A DNA stretch of 64,000 bases from positions 217,095 to 281,094 of the forward strand of contig JBFLXJ010000017.1 of the NCBI GenBank assembly GCA_040757085.1, read 5' to 3'. Every line of letters begins with the position of its first letter. Position 1 is the first letter of the stretch. The translations under genes and the position numbers were made by a program. Positions 34,063 to 43,255 of the stretch are shown in pieces. Origin of the DNA: Bacillota bacterium (GTDB taxonomy: Bacteria; Bacillota; Sulfobacillia; JACIYH01). Under the pieces are notes generated by a model, which was not told the DNA's origin, did not search any database, and saw only the letters and a list, made by a program, of their open reading frames with translations.

Positions 34063-35079
34063 GTGGTGCATAGTGAGTTAAAGGGATTGTCCGAAGGCCT
34101 CTGGCGCGCCCTGGGGCGGCTGAAGATGGGCCTGGGGGCGTTCTTGGTCCTGCTTGCCCTGGTATCCCTCCCGCAGGGGAAGCCGTTGCTTCTTTTGCTG
34201 CTCGGTTTCTTCGCGGCGGGATTCGTTGGGGTGAATGCTGCGGGGCTGGTGTGCCGTCTGGAGCACAGGAGGCTGGCGGAGGTTGCCTCGATGCTGTTTG
34301 GGGTCGGGGCGATAAGCTGTCTTGTGGTGGCCACCGGTGGTGCTGACGGGCCGCTGTTGTTTCTGTTCCTGGTTCCGGTGTTCACGCACGGTTTCCGGTC
34401 GGGAGCGCGGGCTGCCTACCTGTCGGCGGCAGTCAATTCTGCGGCACTGGCGGTCATCTGTGTGGCTTCGCTGGGGGAAGGTTTTTCGGTCCGGCGCGTG
34501 CTGGGACCTGGTGTGGTTGCCGGGGTCATGTGGTTTGAGGCGCGTGCGGTAGCCGTGGTGGTGAGGTATATAGGCGTGCAGCGGGATGAACTCATGCAGC
34601 TTGCCCAGCGGGACCCGTTGACGGGGTTGCTCAACCGGCGGTCGCTGTACGATCTGGTGGGGCGTCTGGTGGTGGAGGGAAGGGAGTTTGCGGTGGTTCT
34701 GGTGGACCTGGATGGTTTCAAGGCGGCGAACGATGAGCGGGGGCACCTGTTTGGGGACGAGGTGCTGAAGCGGGTGGCGGAGGGGATGCAGCGTGCTGTG
34801 CGGCGGGGAGATGTGGTGGCCAGGTACGGTGGGGATGAATTCGCCGTGGTGGTGCCTGGTGGCCGGGAAGAGGGTGAGCATGTGATGCGGCGGCTTGAGG
34901 AGGTGGTGGAGAGGGTGAGCCGGGAGATGGGGGTTGATACCGGCCTGTCGGGTGGAGTTGCCGTGTGGCCTGCGGATGGCGCTGCGCTGGAGGAGCTTTT
35001 GCAGGTAGCCGACCGGAGGCTTTACCGTGCGAAGGAGCTGAAGGGCCGGAAGCGGCTGGCCCTGGAGGTCATGGAGTAG
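34063..35079 (+). CDS. Membrane-bound diguanylate cyclase (GGDEF)
   Basis: The protein has 338 residues from GTG 34063 (GGAGGTGGGGGAG upstream). The first 170 residues hold about five or six hydrophobic spans, an unknown sensor region. The GGDEF domain follows: DPLTGLLNRRSLYDL, VLVDLDGFKAANDERGHLFGDEVL, and the intact GGDEF at residues 256-260. An inhibitory I-site (RRGD, five residues before GGDEF) is present, so product feedback is likely. It makes cyclic di-GMP. The HD-GYP gene next door could degrade it, so the two may form a signalling pair. Confidence 0.92.
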   Translation: MVHSELKGLSEGLWRALGRLKMGLGAFLVLLALVSLPQGKPLLLLLLGFFAAGFVGVNAAGLVCRLEHRRLAEVASMLFGVGAISCLVVATGGADGPLLFLFLVPVFTHGFRSGARAAYLSAAVNSAALAVICVASLGEGFSVRRVLGPGVVAGVMWFEARAVAVVVRYIGVQRDELMQLAQRDPLTGLLNRRSLYDLVGRLVVEGREFAVVLVDLDGFKAANDERGHLFGDEVLKRVAEGMQRAVRRGDVVARYGGDEFAVVVPGGREEGEHVMRRLEEVVERVSREMGVDTGLSGGVAVWPADGAALEELLQVADRRLYRAKELKGRKRLALEVME

Positions 35080-35166
35080 CCGGGGGGCTGCGGCGCGTGT
35101 CAGGGTAGCTGGCGACGGGCGGGCCGGTGGCCGGTGAGATGGAGGTGCGTCAGTGCATTAACTACC

Positions 35167-37323
35167 ATGGCGGAGCGGAGGTTTGCTTTTTACCAAGAGC
35201 TGAAGCAGGTGGGTTTACAGGAACTTCAAGAGAGCATGAGCCGGGCCCTGGGGCTGGCGGTTATGGTCGCGTACCCGGATGGGCGTGCGCTGACCGAGCC
35301 GTCCAACCTGTGTTCTTTCTGTGCCATGCTGGGCAGCAATGCGGAAGCGCGGGCCAGGTGTGTGGCTTCGCGTGAGGCCTCTGCGAGGGCTGCTGTGGCT
35401 GCGGGGGGCGAAGTTTTCCACACCTGTCACGCCGGGCTGGTGCATCTGGCGGTTCCCCTGCGGGTGGCTGGGGAAACGGTAGCGGTGGTGGTGGGTGGCA
35501 ATGTGGTTTTGCAGCCGCTGGCGGAGGAGGCAGTGGTGCGGCTGGCCCGGGAGACGGGTATTGATGCGGAGAAGCTTCTTGAGGCGGCCGTGGCGGTGCC
35601 GGTGTGGACGCAAGAGCGGCTCAGGACGGTCGTGGCGGTGGTACAGAGGGTAACTGACACCGTGGCGCAGCTGCTCTATGCCAAGCAGGAACTGGGGAGA
35701 AAAGCGGACGAGCTTGCCGCTCTCTTTGAATTCAGCCAGACTGTTTCCGGGAGCCTCGAGGTGGCGGAAGTGGCCCGGCGGGCGCTGGGGGCCGTGCTGC
35801 GGTTGACCGGTGCCACCAGCGGGTCGGTGGTGATGCTTCCTGAGGCGGTGCCGGGGGTTGCGGCTGCCGAGGTGGCGGCCACCGTGGAGCCCTGTGACGA
35901 GTTCCGCGTGGTGCCGTCGGGCGAAGTGGTTGCCGCGGTTGAGCGAGAGACCCGTGCCGTTCACTTTAACAGCCGGCCGGGAGGTACGCCCGAAGAGCGG
36001 CGGCCGGGGGTAGCCTTACCGCTTATGGTTGGGGGCAAACCAACGGGCGTGCTTACCGTCGCCGGGAGGCCGAAGGGTGTGGGTTTCGCTGAAGACGAGA
36101 CCGCCTTTCTGACCACGCTGGGCACGAGCCTGGGGCTGGCGCTCGAGAATGCCCGCCTTTTCCGCGAGCTCAAGCTGAGGGCGGCCATGCTGGAATGGTT
36201 GATCGAAGTGGGGCGGGTGGTGGCGGGTAGCCTGGACGTGGATGTGGTCGTTGAGTCGGCCCTGGCCAGCGTCAGGGATGTGCTGGGGGCGGAGTGGTGT
36301 GTGCTGCGCTTGCTCGATGAGGAGACGGGCGAGCTGGTGCTGAAGGGGAGCCTGGGCATGATGGGCGCGGAGCTGGAGGCCAGTGCAGGCCGCGTCCGGC
36401 CCGAGGGTAGCCTGTTGGGCAAAGTGCTGGAGACGGGAGAGCCCGTGGTGGTGGAAGACCTGGCCGCCGGCGGATTGGACATGCATCTGCCCTACTGCTC
36501 GGCCGAGATGCGGGCGGTGGCCGTGGTGCCGGTGCGGGGGGTGGGGAAGATTCTGGGCACATTGAAGGTTTATTCCCCCGTACCGCGGCGCTGGACTGAG
36601 GAAGAAGTGGGGTATCTGGGGATCGTCGCGAGCCAGACCGGGCTGGCTTTGGAGAACGCCCGCCTCTACTCGTCGCTGCGGGAATACTATCTGAGTGCGG
36701 TGCGGGCGCTGGCGGCGGCCCTGGAGGCCAGGGATGTTTACACTCGGGGTCATTCCCTGCGGGTGGCGCGGTGGGCGCGGGCGTGCGCGGGCGTGCTGGG
36801 GCTTGGTGCTGAGGAGCAGGAGCAGGTGTACCTGGCGGGGCTGTTGCACGATCTGGGCAAGATCGGTGTGCGCGAAGGCATTCTGCTCAAGCCGGGGCGT
36901 CTGGACGAGGAAGAAATGAAGGAAATGCAGGGTCACCCCGTGGTGGGGGCCGGGATCCTGGAGCCGGCCAGGTTTCCGGCTGCGGTCACCGGGGCTGTGC
37001 GGCACCACCACGAAGACTACGGTGGCGGTGGTTATCCCGCGGGGCTGGTGGGGGAGGAGATCCCGCTTCTGGCGCGGATCATCCGGGTGGCGGATGCCTA
37101 CGATGCCATGACGTCGGCCAGGCCGTACCGGCAGGCTTTCAGTGCCCAGCAGGCCCGGGAGGAACTGCGGCGGTGTGCGGGTCGGCAGTTTGACCCGCGG
37201 GTGGTCGAGGCGTTCCTGGGGATTCCGGCGGAAGGAATGGAAGATGTTGCCGCCACGGGGGAGGGGGGCACCCTGATAGCTCTGCTGGGCGAGATACTTT
37301 TCTCGCTGAGGCAGCCGCGTTGA
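35167..37323 (+). CDS. PocR-GAF-GAF-HD-GYP sensor phosphodiesterase
   Basis: The protein has about 718 residues from ATG 35167; GTG 35134 is an alternative because GGAGGTG at 35140-35146 is far from the ATG. Domains in order are a PocR-type sensor (about 5-180; CSFCAMLGSN, HTCHAGLVHLAVPL), two GAF domains (about 185-340 and 345-500), and HD-GYP (about 505-700) with HDLGKIG (His561-Asp562) and HHHEDYGGGGYP. It should hydrolyse cyclic di-GMP in response to a small ligand or redox state sensed through the Cys-rich PocR part. The cyclase gene lies 87 bp upstream. Confidence 0.9.
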   Translation: MAERRFAFYQELKQVGLQELQESMSRALGLAVMVAYPDGRALTEPSNLCSFCAMLGSNAEARARCVASREASARAAVAAGGEVFHTCHAGLVHLAVPLRVAGETVAVVVGGNVVLQPLAEEAVVRLARETGIDAEKLLEAAVAVPVWTQERLRTVVAVVQRVTDTVAQLLYAKQELGRKADELAALFEFSQTVSGSLEVAEVARRALGAVLRLTGATSGSVVMLPEAVPGVAAAEVAATVEPCDEFRVVPSGEVVAAVERETRAVHFNSRPGGTPEERRPGVALPLMVGGKPTGVLTVAGRPKGVGFAEDETAFLTTLGTSLGLALENARLFRELKLRAAMLEWLIEVGRVVAGSLDVDVVVESALASVRDVLGAEWCVLRLLDEETGELVLKGSLGMMGAELEASAGRVRPEGSLLGKVLETGEPVVVEDLAAGGLDMHLPYCSAEMRAVAVVPVRGVGKILGTLKVYSPVPRRWTEEEVGYLGIVASQTGLALENARLYSSLREYYLSAVRALAAALEARDVYTRGHSLRVARWARACAGVLGLGAEEQEQVYLAGLLHDLGKIGVREGILLKPGRLDEEEMKEMQGHPVVGAGILEPARFPAAVTGAVRHHHEDYGGGGYPAGLVGEEIPLLARIIRVADAYDAMTSARPYRQAFSAQQAREELRRCAGRQFDPRVVEAFLGIPAEGMEDVAATGEGGTLIALLGEILFSLRQPR

Positions 37324-37952
37324 GCGGTGGCGCTGCTTCACCTTGCCCCCCCGCGGTATGACTCCACGATGGTCAGGGGCTCCTGGAGCACCGGTCTGGT
37401 TCCGCATTGGCAGCGCGTAATCTGGTGGGGGGAAAGTCCCGGGCGGTGTCTTCCCCGGGAGAGGTGAACGAGTTGGGTGCGGCGCCGAGGAAGCAAGCGA
37501 GGCAGCGGAAAAACAGGGCAACATCGCCTCACCCGGTGCCGCGCCCACTCCACCTTTAGGCTTGAGCACCTGGAACTGGCGAAGAAACGCTTCCCCGACC
37601 CGGACGCCATCACGAACTATCTGGCCAGCCGCGACGTCAAGGTCGAGGAACTGGCTTCGGGAGTTTAGCTGTAATCCCAAGATCCATCATTGCGGGGAAA
37701 CACGCCCTCGCCGCAGCTGGAGTGCATTTCCCGCCAGTTGCGGCCCTTGCGCCCGCCCTCAGGCGGCGTCCCAGTAGTGGTTTTTTCCCGGTTCAGGAGT
37801 TCAGCGGTGGTGGGCGCTGTCCTTGCGGTGCGGCGGAAAAGCAGGGGGTGTACCGATATCCGGAACCACTGCACCATGGTGGCTGTTCTTGCGGATGGTG
37901 ACACGGGATGAGGTCTTGCCTGGCCTAGGAGGAGGTTTCGAGGACAGGTAGA
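37324..37952 (+). other. 629-bp stretch without a convincing gene
   Basis: No intact recognised gene is seen between the HD-GYP and IclR genes. A 63-codon frame at 37477-37668 ends HLELAKKRFPDPDAITNYLASRDVKVEELASGV, which looks protein-like in its second half but has an Arg-rich, composition-driven first half and no good start signal. It may be the tail of a decayed gene. The stretch ends with GGAGGAGG (37930-37937) for the next gene. Confidence 0.3.
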
Positions 37953-38819
37953 ATGGGTAACCCGGCGGGGATGGGTTCCGGAATACGGAATGGGGTGGTC
38001 GCCGCGCAGAACGGGGATTCGAAAAGCACGATCCAGTCGACGGTGCGGACGGTGCAGCTGCTCGAGCAGTTGGCTGCTGTAGAGAGGGCCAGCCTTTCAG
38101 AGTTGGCGCTAAAGACGGGGCTGAAGAAGACAACGTGCCACCGGTTTCTTAACACGCTTCGTTCGATCGGATATGTCGCCTTGGATGGCGAAGGGCGATA
38201 TGTTCTCGGCACCAAAGCGTTTAGTCTGGCAATCAACGTCTATTCGCGCATCGCGCTGGTCCAGGTTGCTCGTGATGTCCTGGACCGCCTTGCGCACGTG
38301 ACTCGCGAGACGGTCAACCTGGCAGTCCTTGACGGTGATAATGTCAGGTACGTCGACAAGAGGGAGTCACCCCAACCGCTCAGCGTGACGGCAAAAGTCG
38401 GCGAACAGCGCCCGGCATACTGCACTGCGTTGGGCAAGGCCATGCTCGCTTTCGCAGATCCGGAGTGGCTGAGTGGGTACCTTTCCCGCTGCAGCTTCCT
38501 GCCCTGCACACCGAGGACGATTACGGTCCCGGGAGCGCTGCTTTCGGCGCTGGAGGAGGTTCGGAGCACGGGTGTGGCTTTTGACCGCGAGGAAGTGCTC
38601 GTAGGCGTGTGTTGTGTTGCGTCTCCTATCTTCGACCGGCAGGCAAAGGTAGCCGGTGCCGTCAGCGTGACCGCTCCGGCGGTTCGTGTTACTCCGGAGG
38701 CAGAATCCCACTTCTCGCGCCTGGTTAGGGAGGCCGGTTACGAGATATCCCGGCGGCTGGGATACGTGGGACGGGGATTTCCGAGTTCCGCTGACGCTCA
38801 AACAAGGGGGAGTTCGTGA
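37953..38819 (+). CDS. IclR-family transcriptional regulator (first copy)
   Basis: The protein has 288 residues from ATG 37953 with GGAGGAGG upstream. The N-terminal winged helix-turn-helix spans about residues 25-90 (SLSELALKTGLKKTTCHRFLNTLRSIGYV). The effector domain spans about 100-270 with VRYVDKRES, RPAYCTALGKAMLA and VGVCCVASPIFD typical of the family. It precedes the first aldehyde oxidoreductase gene by 187 bp and probably controls it in response to a small acid. Confidence 0.92.
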   Translation: MGNPAGMGSGIRNGVVAAQNGDSKSTIQSTVRTVQLLEQLAAVERASLSELALKTGLKKTTCHRFLNTLRSIGYVALDGEGRYVLGTKAFSLAINVYSRIALVQVARDVLDRLAHVTRETVNLAVLDGDNVRYVDKRESPQPLSVTAKVGEQRPAYCTALGKAMLAFADPEWLSGYLSRCSFLPCTPRTITVPGALLSALEEVRSTGVAFDREEVLVGVCCVASPIFDRQAKVAGAVSVTAPAVRVTPEAESHFSRLVREAGYEISRRLGYVGRGFPSSADAQTRGSS

Positions 38820-39006
38820 GATGGTGGCAAGCGCAGCACGGAGCGATTGTGGAGCGGGTGCCCGAGTTGCGAGGGGGTCTGTGCATCTGAGCGCCAAGGA
38901 GGTTTTGCCTTCGTGTCAGAAGCAAGGGCTGTTGGTCTGAAACGCTTGGAGGTTAACGGGCCTCAGCACGTTGGTGCTCAGTCTTGAAAGCGGAGGGGGA
39001 AGGCCC

Positions 39007-40824
39007 GTGGCAGGTCGGCTCGTAAGGGTGAATCTGGCGGCGGGTGCAGTCACGGATGAGGGGCTGGAGGAGGACTTGGTCCGTCGGTTCATCGGGGGAA
39101 AGGGGCTCGGTGCCCACATCTTGTACGGTGAGTTGCCTGCAGGCATAAGTCCTCTGGACAGCCGTAATTTGCTGGTTTTCGCAGTGGGCCCGCTCACAGG
39201 TACGCTTGCTCCCGGAGGGTCCCGGACGGTGGTGTGCACGAAAAGCCCGCTGACCGGGTTATGGCTTGATTCCAATTGCGGTGGTCGCTTCGGGAGCACG
39301 CTCCGCACTGCGGGAGTAGACGTCTTGATTCTAGAAGGCGCTGCCCCGGCACCCGTCTACGTCTTGCTTACTGATCAGGGAGTTCAAGTGCGGTCGGCCG
39401 AGGAACTGTGGGGGCTGGGCACTTTTGAAACCACTTCTCGGCTCAGAGAACTACATGGTGCTGGTTGTTCCGTGGCCTGTATCGGTCCTGCTGGGGAGAG
39501 ACAAGCCCGCATAGCAAGCATCATAGCGGACGGGCGGGCGTTCGGCAGGGGTGGCGCAGGAGCGGTTATGGGCTCGAAGAAGGTGAAGGCAGTCGTCGTC
39601 GCCCGCGGAACCGGGGAGCCGCGCCCCAAGGACGACCGCCTTTTTGCCAGGGCCGTCAAGGAGGCTTTGAACGAAGTTGGGATTCATCCCGATACGGGGG
39701 GAGCCCGACCCAGGTACGGGACCAACGCCATCCTGTCTCTCATCAAGGGTGCCGGGGCGTATCCAACCTGCAACTTTCTGGGCCGCGACTTCCCCGGACT
39801 GGCAACTCTCGACGAAGAAGCGGTACGCGGTTACTTCACACAGAACAGGGCCTGCCTCGGCTGCCCCATAGCCTGTTCCAAGATATCCCGAGTCAACGAA
39901 GGGGAGTACGCGGGGGCGTGGGTGGAAGGTCCCGAATACGAGGACGTTTGGAGCCTGGGGGCTCAGTGCGGGCACGCCAATGTGGCAGCCACTATCAGGG
40001 GCGAATATCTTTGCGACGACTGTGGTCTGGATGCCATCTCGGCCGGGGTTGCCGTAGGCTTCGCAATGGAATGTTTCGAGCGCGGGGTCCTGAACGAGTT
40101 CGAAATAGGATTCCCGCTACCGTTCGGTGGCTGGCGGGCAGAAATCAAGTTGCTGGAGATGATGGGTCGGGGCGAAGGAATCGGTGCGTTGCTGAGCTGC
40201 GGGGTTCGGGAGGCGGCCAGGGTGATTGGCAGGGGTTCGGAAAGGTTTGCCATGCATGTCAAAGGCCTTGAGCTCCCGGCCTACGACCCTCGCGGCGCAG
40301 TGGGGATGGGCTTGGCCTACGCCACCAGTGACCGGGGAGCCTGCCACCTCCGTGCTTGGCCCGTTGGGGAAGAGATACTTTCTACGAAAGGGCGCTATGA
40401 CCCGTTGTCATCGGAGCACAAGGCTGAGCTTGTTAAGTCACAGCAGGACTGGTTTTCGGTGGTTGACTCATGTGGCCTTTGCCTGTTCAGCACATTCGCC
40501 CTGAGCCCTGATCAGGTTGCTGACCTCTTATACGCATTCACGGGGTTTGAGGAGCACGGTAGCGGCGACAGTCTGATGCGAATAGGAGAGCGCATTTATA
40601 ACCTGACCCGTCTCTTCAATGTCCGGGAGGGAGTATCGAGGCAGGAAGACACTTTGCCCGAGAGGTTGCTGAAGGAGCCTCTGGCTGCGGGTCCGGCGGC
40701 GGGGAACCTTCCCGACCTCGAAGGGATGCTTTCGGAATACTATCTTGTCCGGGGCTGGGACGCAGAGGGCCATCCTACTGTCACCAAACTCCGCGAATTG
40801 GGGCTGATGAATCATGACCACTGA
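39007..40824 (+). CDS. Tungsten aldehyde:ferredoxin oxidoreductase family enzyme (first copy)
   Basis: The protein has 605 residues from GTG 39007 behind GGAGGGGGAAGG. All three AOR domains are visible: RFIGGKGLGAHILY and PGGSRTVVCTKSPLTGLW in domain 1; RGGAGAVMGSKKVKAVVV; the 4Fe-4S ligands Cys283-286-290 (CLGCPIAC) and Cys492 (SCGLCLF). It binds W-bispyranopterin and oxidises aldehydes to acids, or a related reaction, giving electrons to ferredoxin. Its gene overlaps the MoaD-DapA fusion by 11 bases. The natural substrate is unknown. Confidence 0.92.
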   Translation: MAGRLVRVNLAAGAVTDEGLEEDLVRRFIGGKGLGAHILYGELPAGISPLDSRNLLVFAVGPLTGTLAPGGSRTVVCTKSPLTGLWLDSNCGGRFGSTLRTAGVDVLILEGAAPAPVYVLLTDQGVQVRSAEELWGLGTFETTSRLRELHGAGCSVACIGPAGERQARIASIIADGRAFGRGGAGAVMGSKKVKAVVVARGTGEPRPKDDRLFARAVKEALNEVGIHPDTGGARPRYGTNAILSLIKGAGAYPTCNFLGRDFPGLATLDEEAVRGYFTQNRACLGCPIACSKISRVNEGEYAGAWVEGPEYEDVWSLGAQCGHANVAATIRGEYLCDDCGLDAISAGVAVGFAMECFERGVLNEFEIGFPLPFGGWRAEIKLLEMMGRGEGIGALLSCGVREAARVIGRGSERFAMHVKGLELPAYDPRGAVGMGLAYATSDRGACHLRAWPVGEEILSTKGRYDPLSSEHKAELVKSQQDWFSVVDSCGLCLFSTFALSPDQVADLLYAFTGFEEHGSGDSLMRIGERIYNLTRLFNVREGVSRQEDTLPERLLKEPLAAGPAAGNLPDLEGMLSEYYLVRGWDAEGHPTVTKLRELGLMNHDH

Positions 40825-42028
40825 AGCTGTCCAGGTTGACGTCCACATATTCGGCACGCTGTTGCCCGAGGGCGGCAAGCGCGACCTATGCGTGCGGGTG
40901 AGTCCTGAACTCTCTATTGCGCTCAAGGAGATCGAACAACGTTTGGCAGTACGGCTCGGGGACCGCCTGGACCGTGATGTCATAGTGCTTGTTAACGGAC
41001 GGAGGGTGCTGGGAGACTTCTCCGGGTGGACGCTGAAAGAGGGGGACACGGTGGTGCTGGTACCACCCCTGGGTGGTGGTTTCGGGCCCGGTCGGCGATC
41101 TTCTTTCCGCCCAGAAGGGGTTTACGTCGCGCTTCTTACCCCCTTCAACAATGACGGTCGCGTGGATGTGGGGGCGGTCCGAGACATTGTGGAGTTCGCC
41201 GTCAGCCGAGGTGTGGCGGGGATTTTCCCCGTCAGCAGCGTGGGAGAGTTCATTCACCTGGGGGGCCAAGAGAGGGCTCGACTGATCGAGGCGGTGGTTG
41301 ACCAGTGCAGGGGAAGGGTGCCGGTAGCAGCAGGGGTTGCCGACACCACGCCGGCCGCGGTCATCGGCCATGCTTCGGTCGCGCAGAGGCTGGGCTGCGA
41401 TGCCGTGGTGATCTGCCCCCCATACTACTTCCGGCCTTCGGAGGAGCAGGTAGAGAAGCATTTTGAGGTAGTGGCCGATGCATTGCCCGAACTTCCCATC
41501 ATTCTGTACAACATTCCATCGTTCACCGTTCCCCTCGGTTACGACACGGTGAAACGCTTGAGCCGCAGGCCTAACATCGTAGGGATGAAGGACTCCAGCG
41601 GCAGCATGGTCGACATGATGCATTTCATGGACAAAGTCCGCATAGCTGGAGCGGAGTTCAACGTGCTGACCGGCCGCGAGGACATGTTATTCCCTGCCCT
41701 GGTGGCTGGAGCTGCGGGGTGCATGGTTGCTTCGGCTGGAATCGTTCCCGAGTTAATCACCAAGATATGGGATTACACGAAGAACGGGAATTTTGATGAA
41801 GCCAGGTCGGCGCAGGTATCAATCCTGCAGCTGGTGAGGGCTATGTTTGCCCTTCCGTTCCCGGTCGGGTTTAAGGCTGCTCTGGAGATCAGGGGTTTTC
41901 GGGTGGGGGCTTTGCAGCAGCCCCTGTCCAATGCCGAGCAGTACTTGGCTTCGGGGGTGAAGGCCAGGATCAACAAGTTGCTGTACGCCTTAGCCGAGAG
42001 TTACGGGTTTGAGGTGCGGGTGAGCTAG
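40814..42028 (+). CDS. MoaD/ThiS-like domain fused to a DapA-family aldolase
   Basis: The protein has 404 residues from ATG 40814, overlapping the AOR gene. Residues 1-90 are a complete ubiquitin-fold MoaD/ThiS-like domain ending in PPLGGG (87-89). Residues about 100-404 are a DHDPS/NAL-family aldolase: VALLTPFNNDGRVD, SSVGEFIHLGGQERARLIE, Tyr232 in LYNIP and the Schiff-base lysine in IVGMKDSSG (Lys259). The reading frame is continuous. MoaD normally needs a free GG end, so either it is cleaved or the domain is structural. I know no characterised protein of this architecture. Elsewhere in this element the same two parts are separate genes. Confidence 0.88.
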   Translation: MTTEAVQVDVHIFGTLLPEGGKRDLCVRVSPELSIALKEIEQRLAVRLGDRLDRDVIVLVNGRRVLGDFSGWTLKEGDTVVLVPPLGGGFGPGRRSSFRPEGVYVALLTPFNNDGRVDVGAVRDIVEFAVSRGVAGIFPVSSVGEFIHLGGQERARLIEAVVDQCRGRVPVAAGVADTTPAAVIGHASVAQRLGCDAVVICPPYYFRPSEEQVEKHFEVVADALPELPIILYNIPSFTVPLGYDTVKRLSRRPNIVGMKDSSGSMVDMMHFMDKVRIAGAEFNVLTGREDMLFPALVAGAAGCMVASAGIVPELITKIWDYTKNGNFDEARSAQVSILQLVRAMFALPFPVGFKAALEIRGFRVGALQQPLSNAEQYLASGVKARINKLLYALAESYGFEVRVS

Positions 42029-42375
42029 GTTGGCGGTGGCGTAGAGAGGCAGACTCGCGGCAGGTTGGAGAACGAACGCTCAAGGTGGTGAGGTGGGGTG
42101 GCAGGAGCGGGAGGCCGGGAAGAACTGTTCGAGAGGTGCCGGCGGCGGCTGGATCCCGCGGATCTGGTAAGGCTGCTGAGTGACTGCCGCCCTCGTTCGC
42201 GAAGGGGCGACGGAACTCTCGCTGAGGATCGGGGGGGAGCGAGTGATGGTGTCTCGCAGGGCAAGACGAAGATGTCAGGTCGTGAGACGGTGCGGGGAGG
42301 GAAAGAGGCGATCTCTCGGGAATCTCGTTGGGCAAGAATCCGTTCCGAATCGTAAGACGGACGGGAGGCACCTAC
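42029..42375 (+). other. 347-bp stretch with two short overlapping protein-like frames
   Basis: There is no intact gene. One frame gives ELFERCRRRLDPADLVRLLSD (about 42116-42180) and a second, shifted one from about 42180 gives TAALVREGATELSLRIGG and ERVMVSRR. Joined by one frameshift they would make a small protein of the kind that precedes a biotin-carboxyl-carrier domain, but no carrier domain follows. It could be a decayed gene or chance. Confidence 0.25.
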
Positions 42376-43236
42376 GTGGCAGCGAGTAGCCGGTACGAAT
42401 ATTACCGGGTCCATGCGGTGGAGCGAGCGCTGGATATCCTGAAGCTATACAGTGTGGAACAGCATGAGCTGTGCCTGGCTGACATCGCTCAGAAGCTGGG
42501 GGTGCACAAGAGCACCGCCCACCGCCTGGTGCGAACCCTGGAGAGGGCGGGCTTTCTGACCCGGAACAGCAACACGGGGGCGTACGGCCTGGGCCTCAAG
42601 CTGGTTGAACTGGGAGCGGTCGTCCTCAACAATCTGGAGTTGCGCCGCCAGGCCAGGTTGCATCTGGAGCGGCTCCACAGGGATACCCAACAAACGGTGC
42701 ACCTTGCCATCCTCGACGATGGCGAGGTGGTGTACGTGGACAAGATCGAGGGGAATACCCCGGTGCGGCTGTACTCTCAGGTGGGGCGACGGGCGCCGGC
42801 GCATTGCACGGCGCTCGGCAAGGTGTTGCTGGCCCATCTCCCCCCGAATGCTGCCCGGGAGATCCTCATCCGTAAGGGAATGCGCCGCTACACCCCCGAC
42901 ACCATCGTGTCCGTCTCCGAACTCATGCAACACCTGGTCACGGTCAGAGAGCGCGGGTATGCCCTTGACCTGGTGGAACACGAGCCCCTGGTGCACTGCG
43001 TTGCCGCTCCCATCCGGGATTACACTGGACGGGTGGTGGCGGCTCTCAGTGTGACTCTGATCGCAGCGCGTGTTCCCGAGGAGGAAATCGCGCGGCATGT
43101 GGCCTTGGTGAAACGAACCGCGGCGGCCATCTCCGCCGATATGGGCTGGGTGGCACCCTCCGATGCCGGTGGCGCTCGTCCGGATGAAAGTCATGATCTT
43201 GTGGGGATGGACGGGTGCCGCGCCCGGCCTGCTTGA
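42376..43236 (+). CDS. IclR-family transcriptional regulator (second copy)
   Basis: The protein has 286 residues from GTG 42376 with ACGGGAGG upstream. The winged helix is at about residues 12-75 (CLADIAQKLGVHKSTAHRLVRTLERAGFL) and the effector domain follows with VVYVDKIEGNTPVRLYSQVGRRAPAHCTALGK. It lies 19 bp before the ABC transporter permease and likely controls the long downstream operon. It is clearly a paralogue of, but not close to, the first IclR protein. Confidence 0.92.
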   Translation: MAASSRYEYYRVHAVERALDILKLYSVEQHELCLADIAQKLGVHKSTAHRLVRTLERAGFLTRNSNTGAYGLGLKLVELGAVVLNNLELRRQARLHLERLHRDTQQTVHLAILDDGEVVYVDKIEGNTPVRLYSQVGRRAPAHCTALGKVLLAHLPPNAAREILIRKGMRRYTPDTIVSVSELMQHLVTVRERGYALDLVEHEPLVHCVAAPIRDYTGRVVAALSVTLIAARVPEEEIARHVALVKRTAAAISADMGWVAPSDAGGARPDESHDLVGMDGCRARPA

Positions 43237-43255
43237 GGGAGTAAGTGGTGGTTAG

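Noticed and set aside
40814-42028. Fusion explained as a simple sequencing frameshift
   Set aside because: Both domains are in the same uninterrupted frame with a plausible linker, so no base change is needed to join them. A lost stop codon in evolution remains possible.
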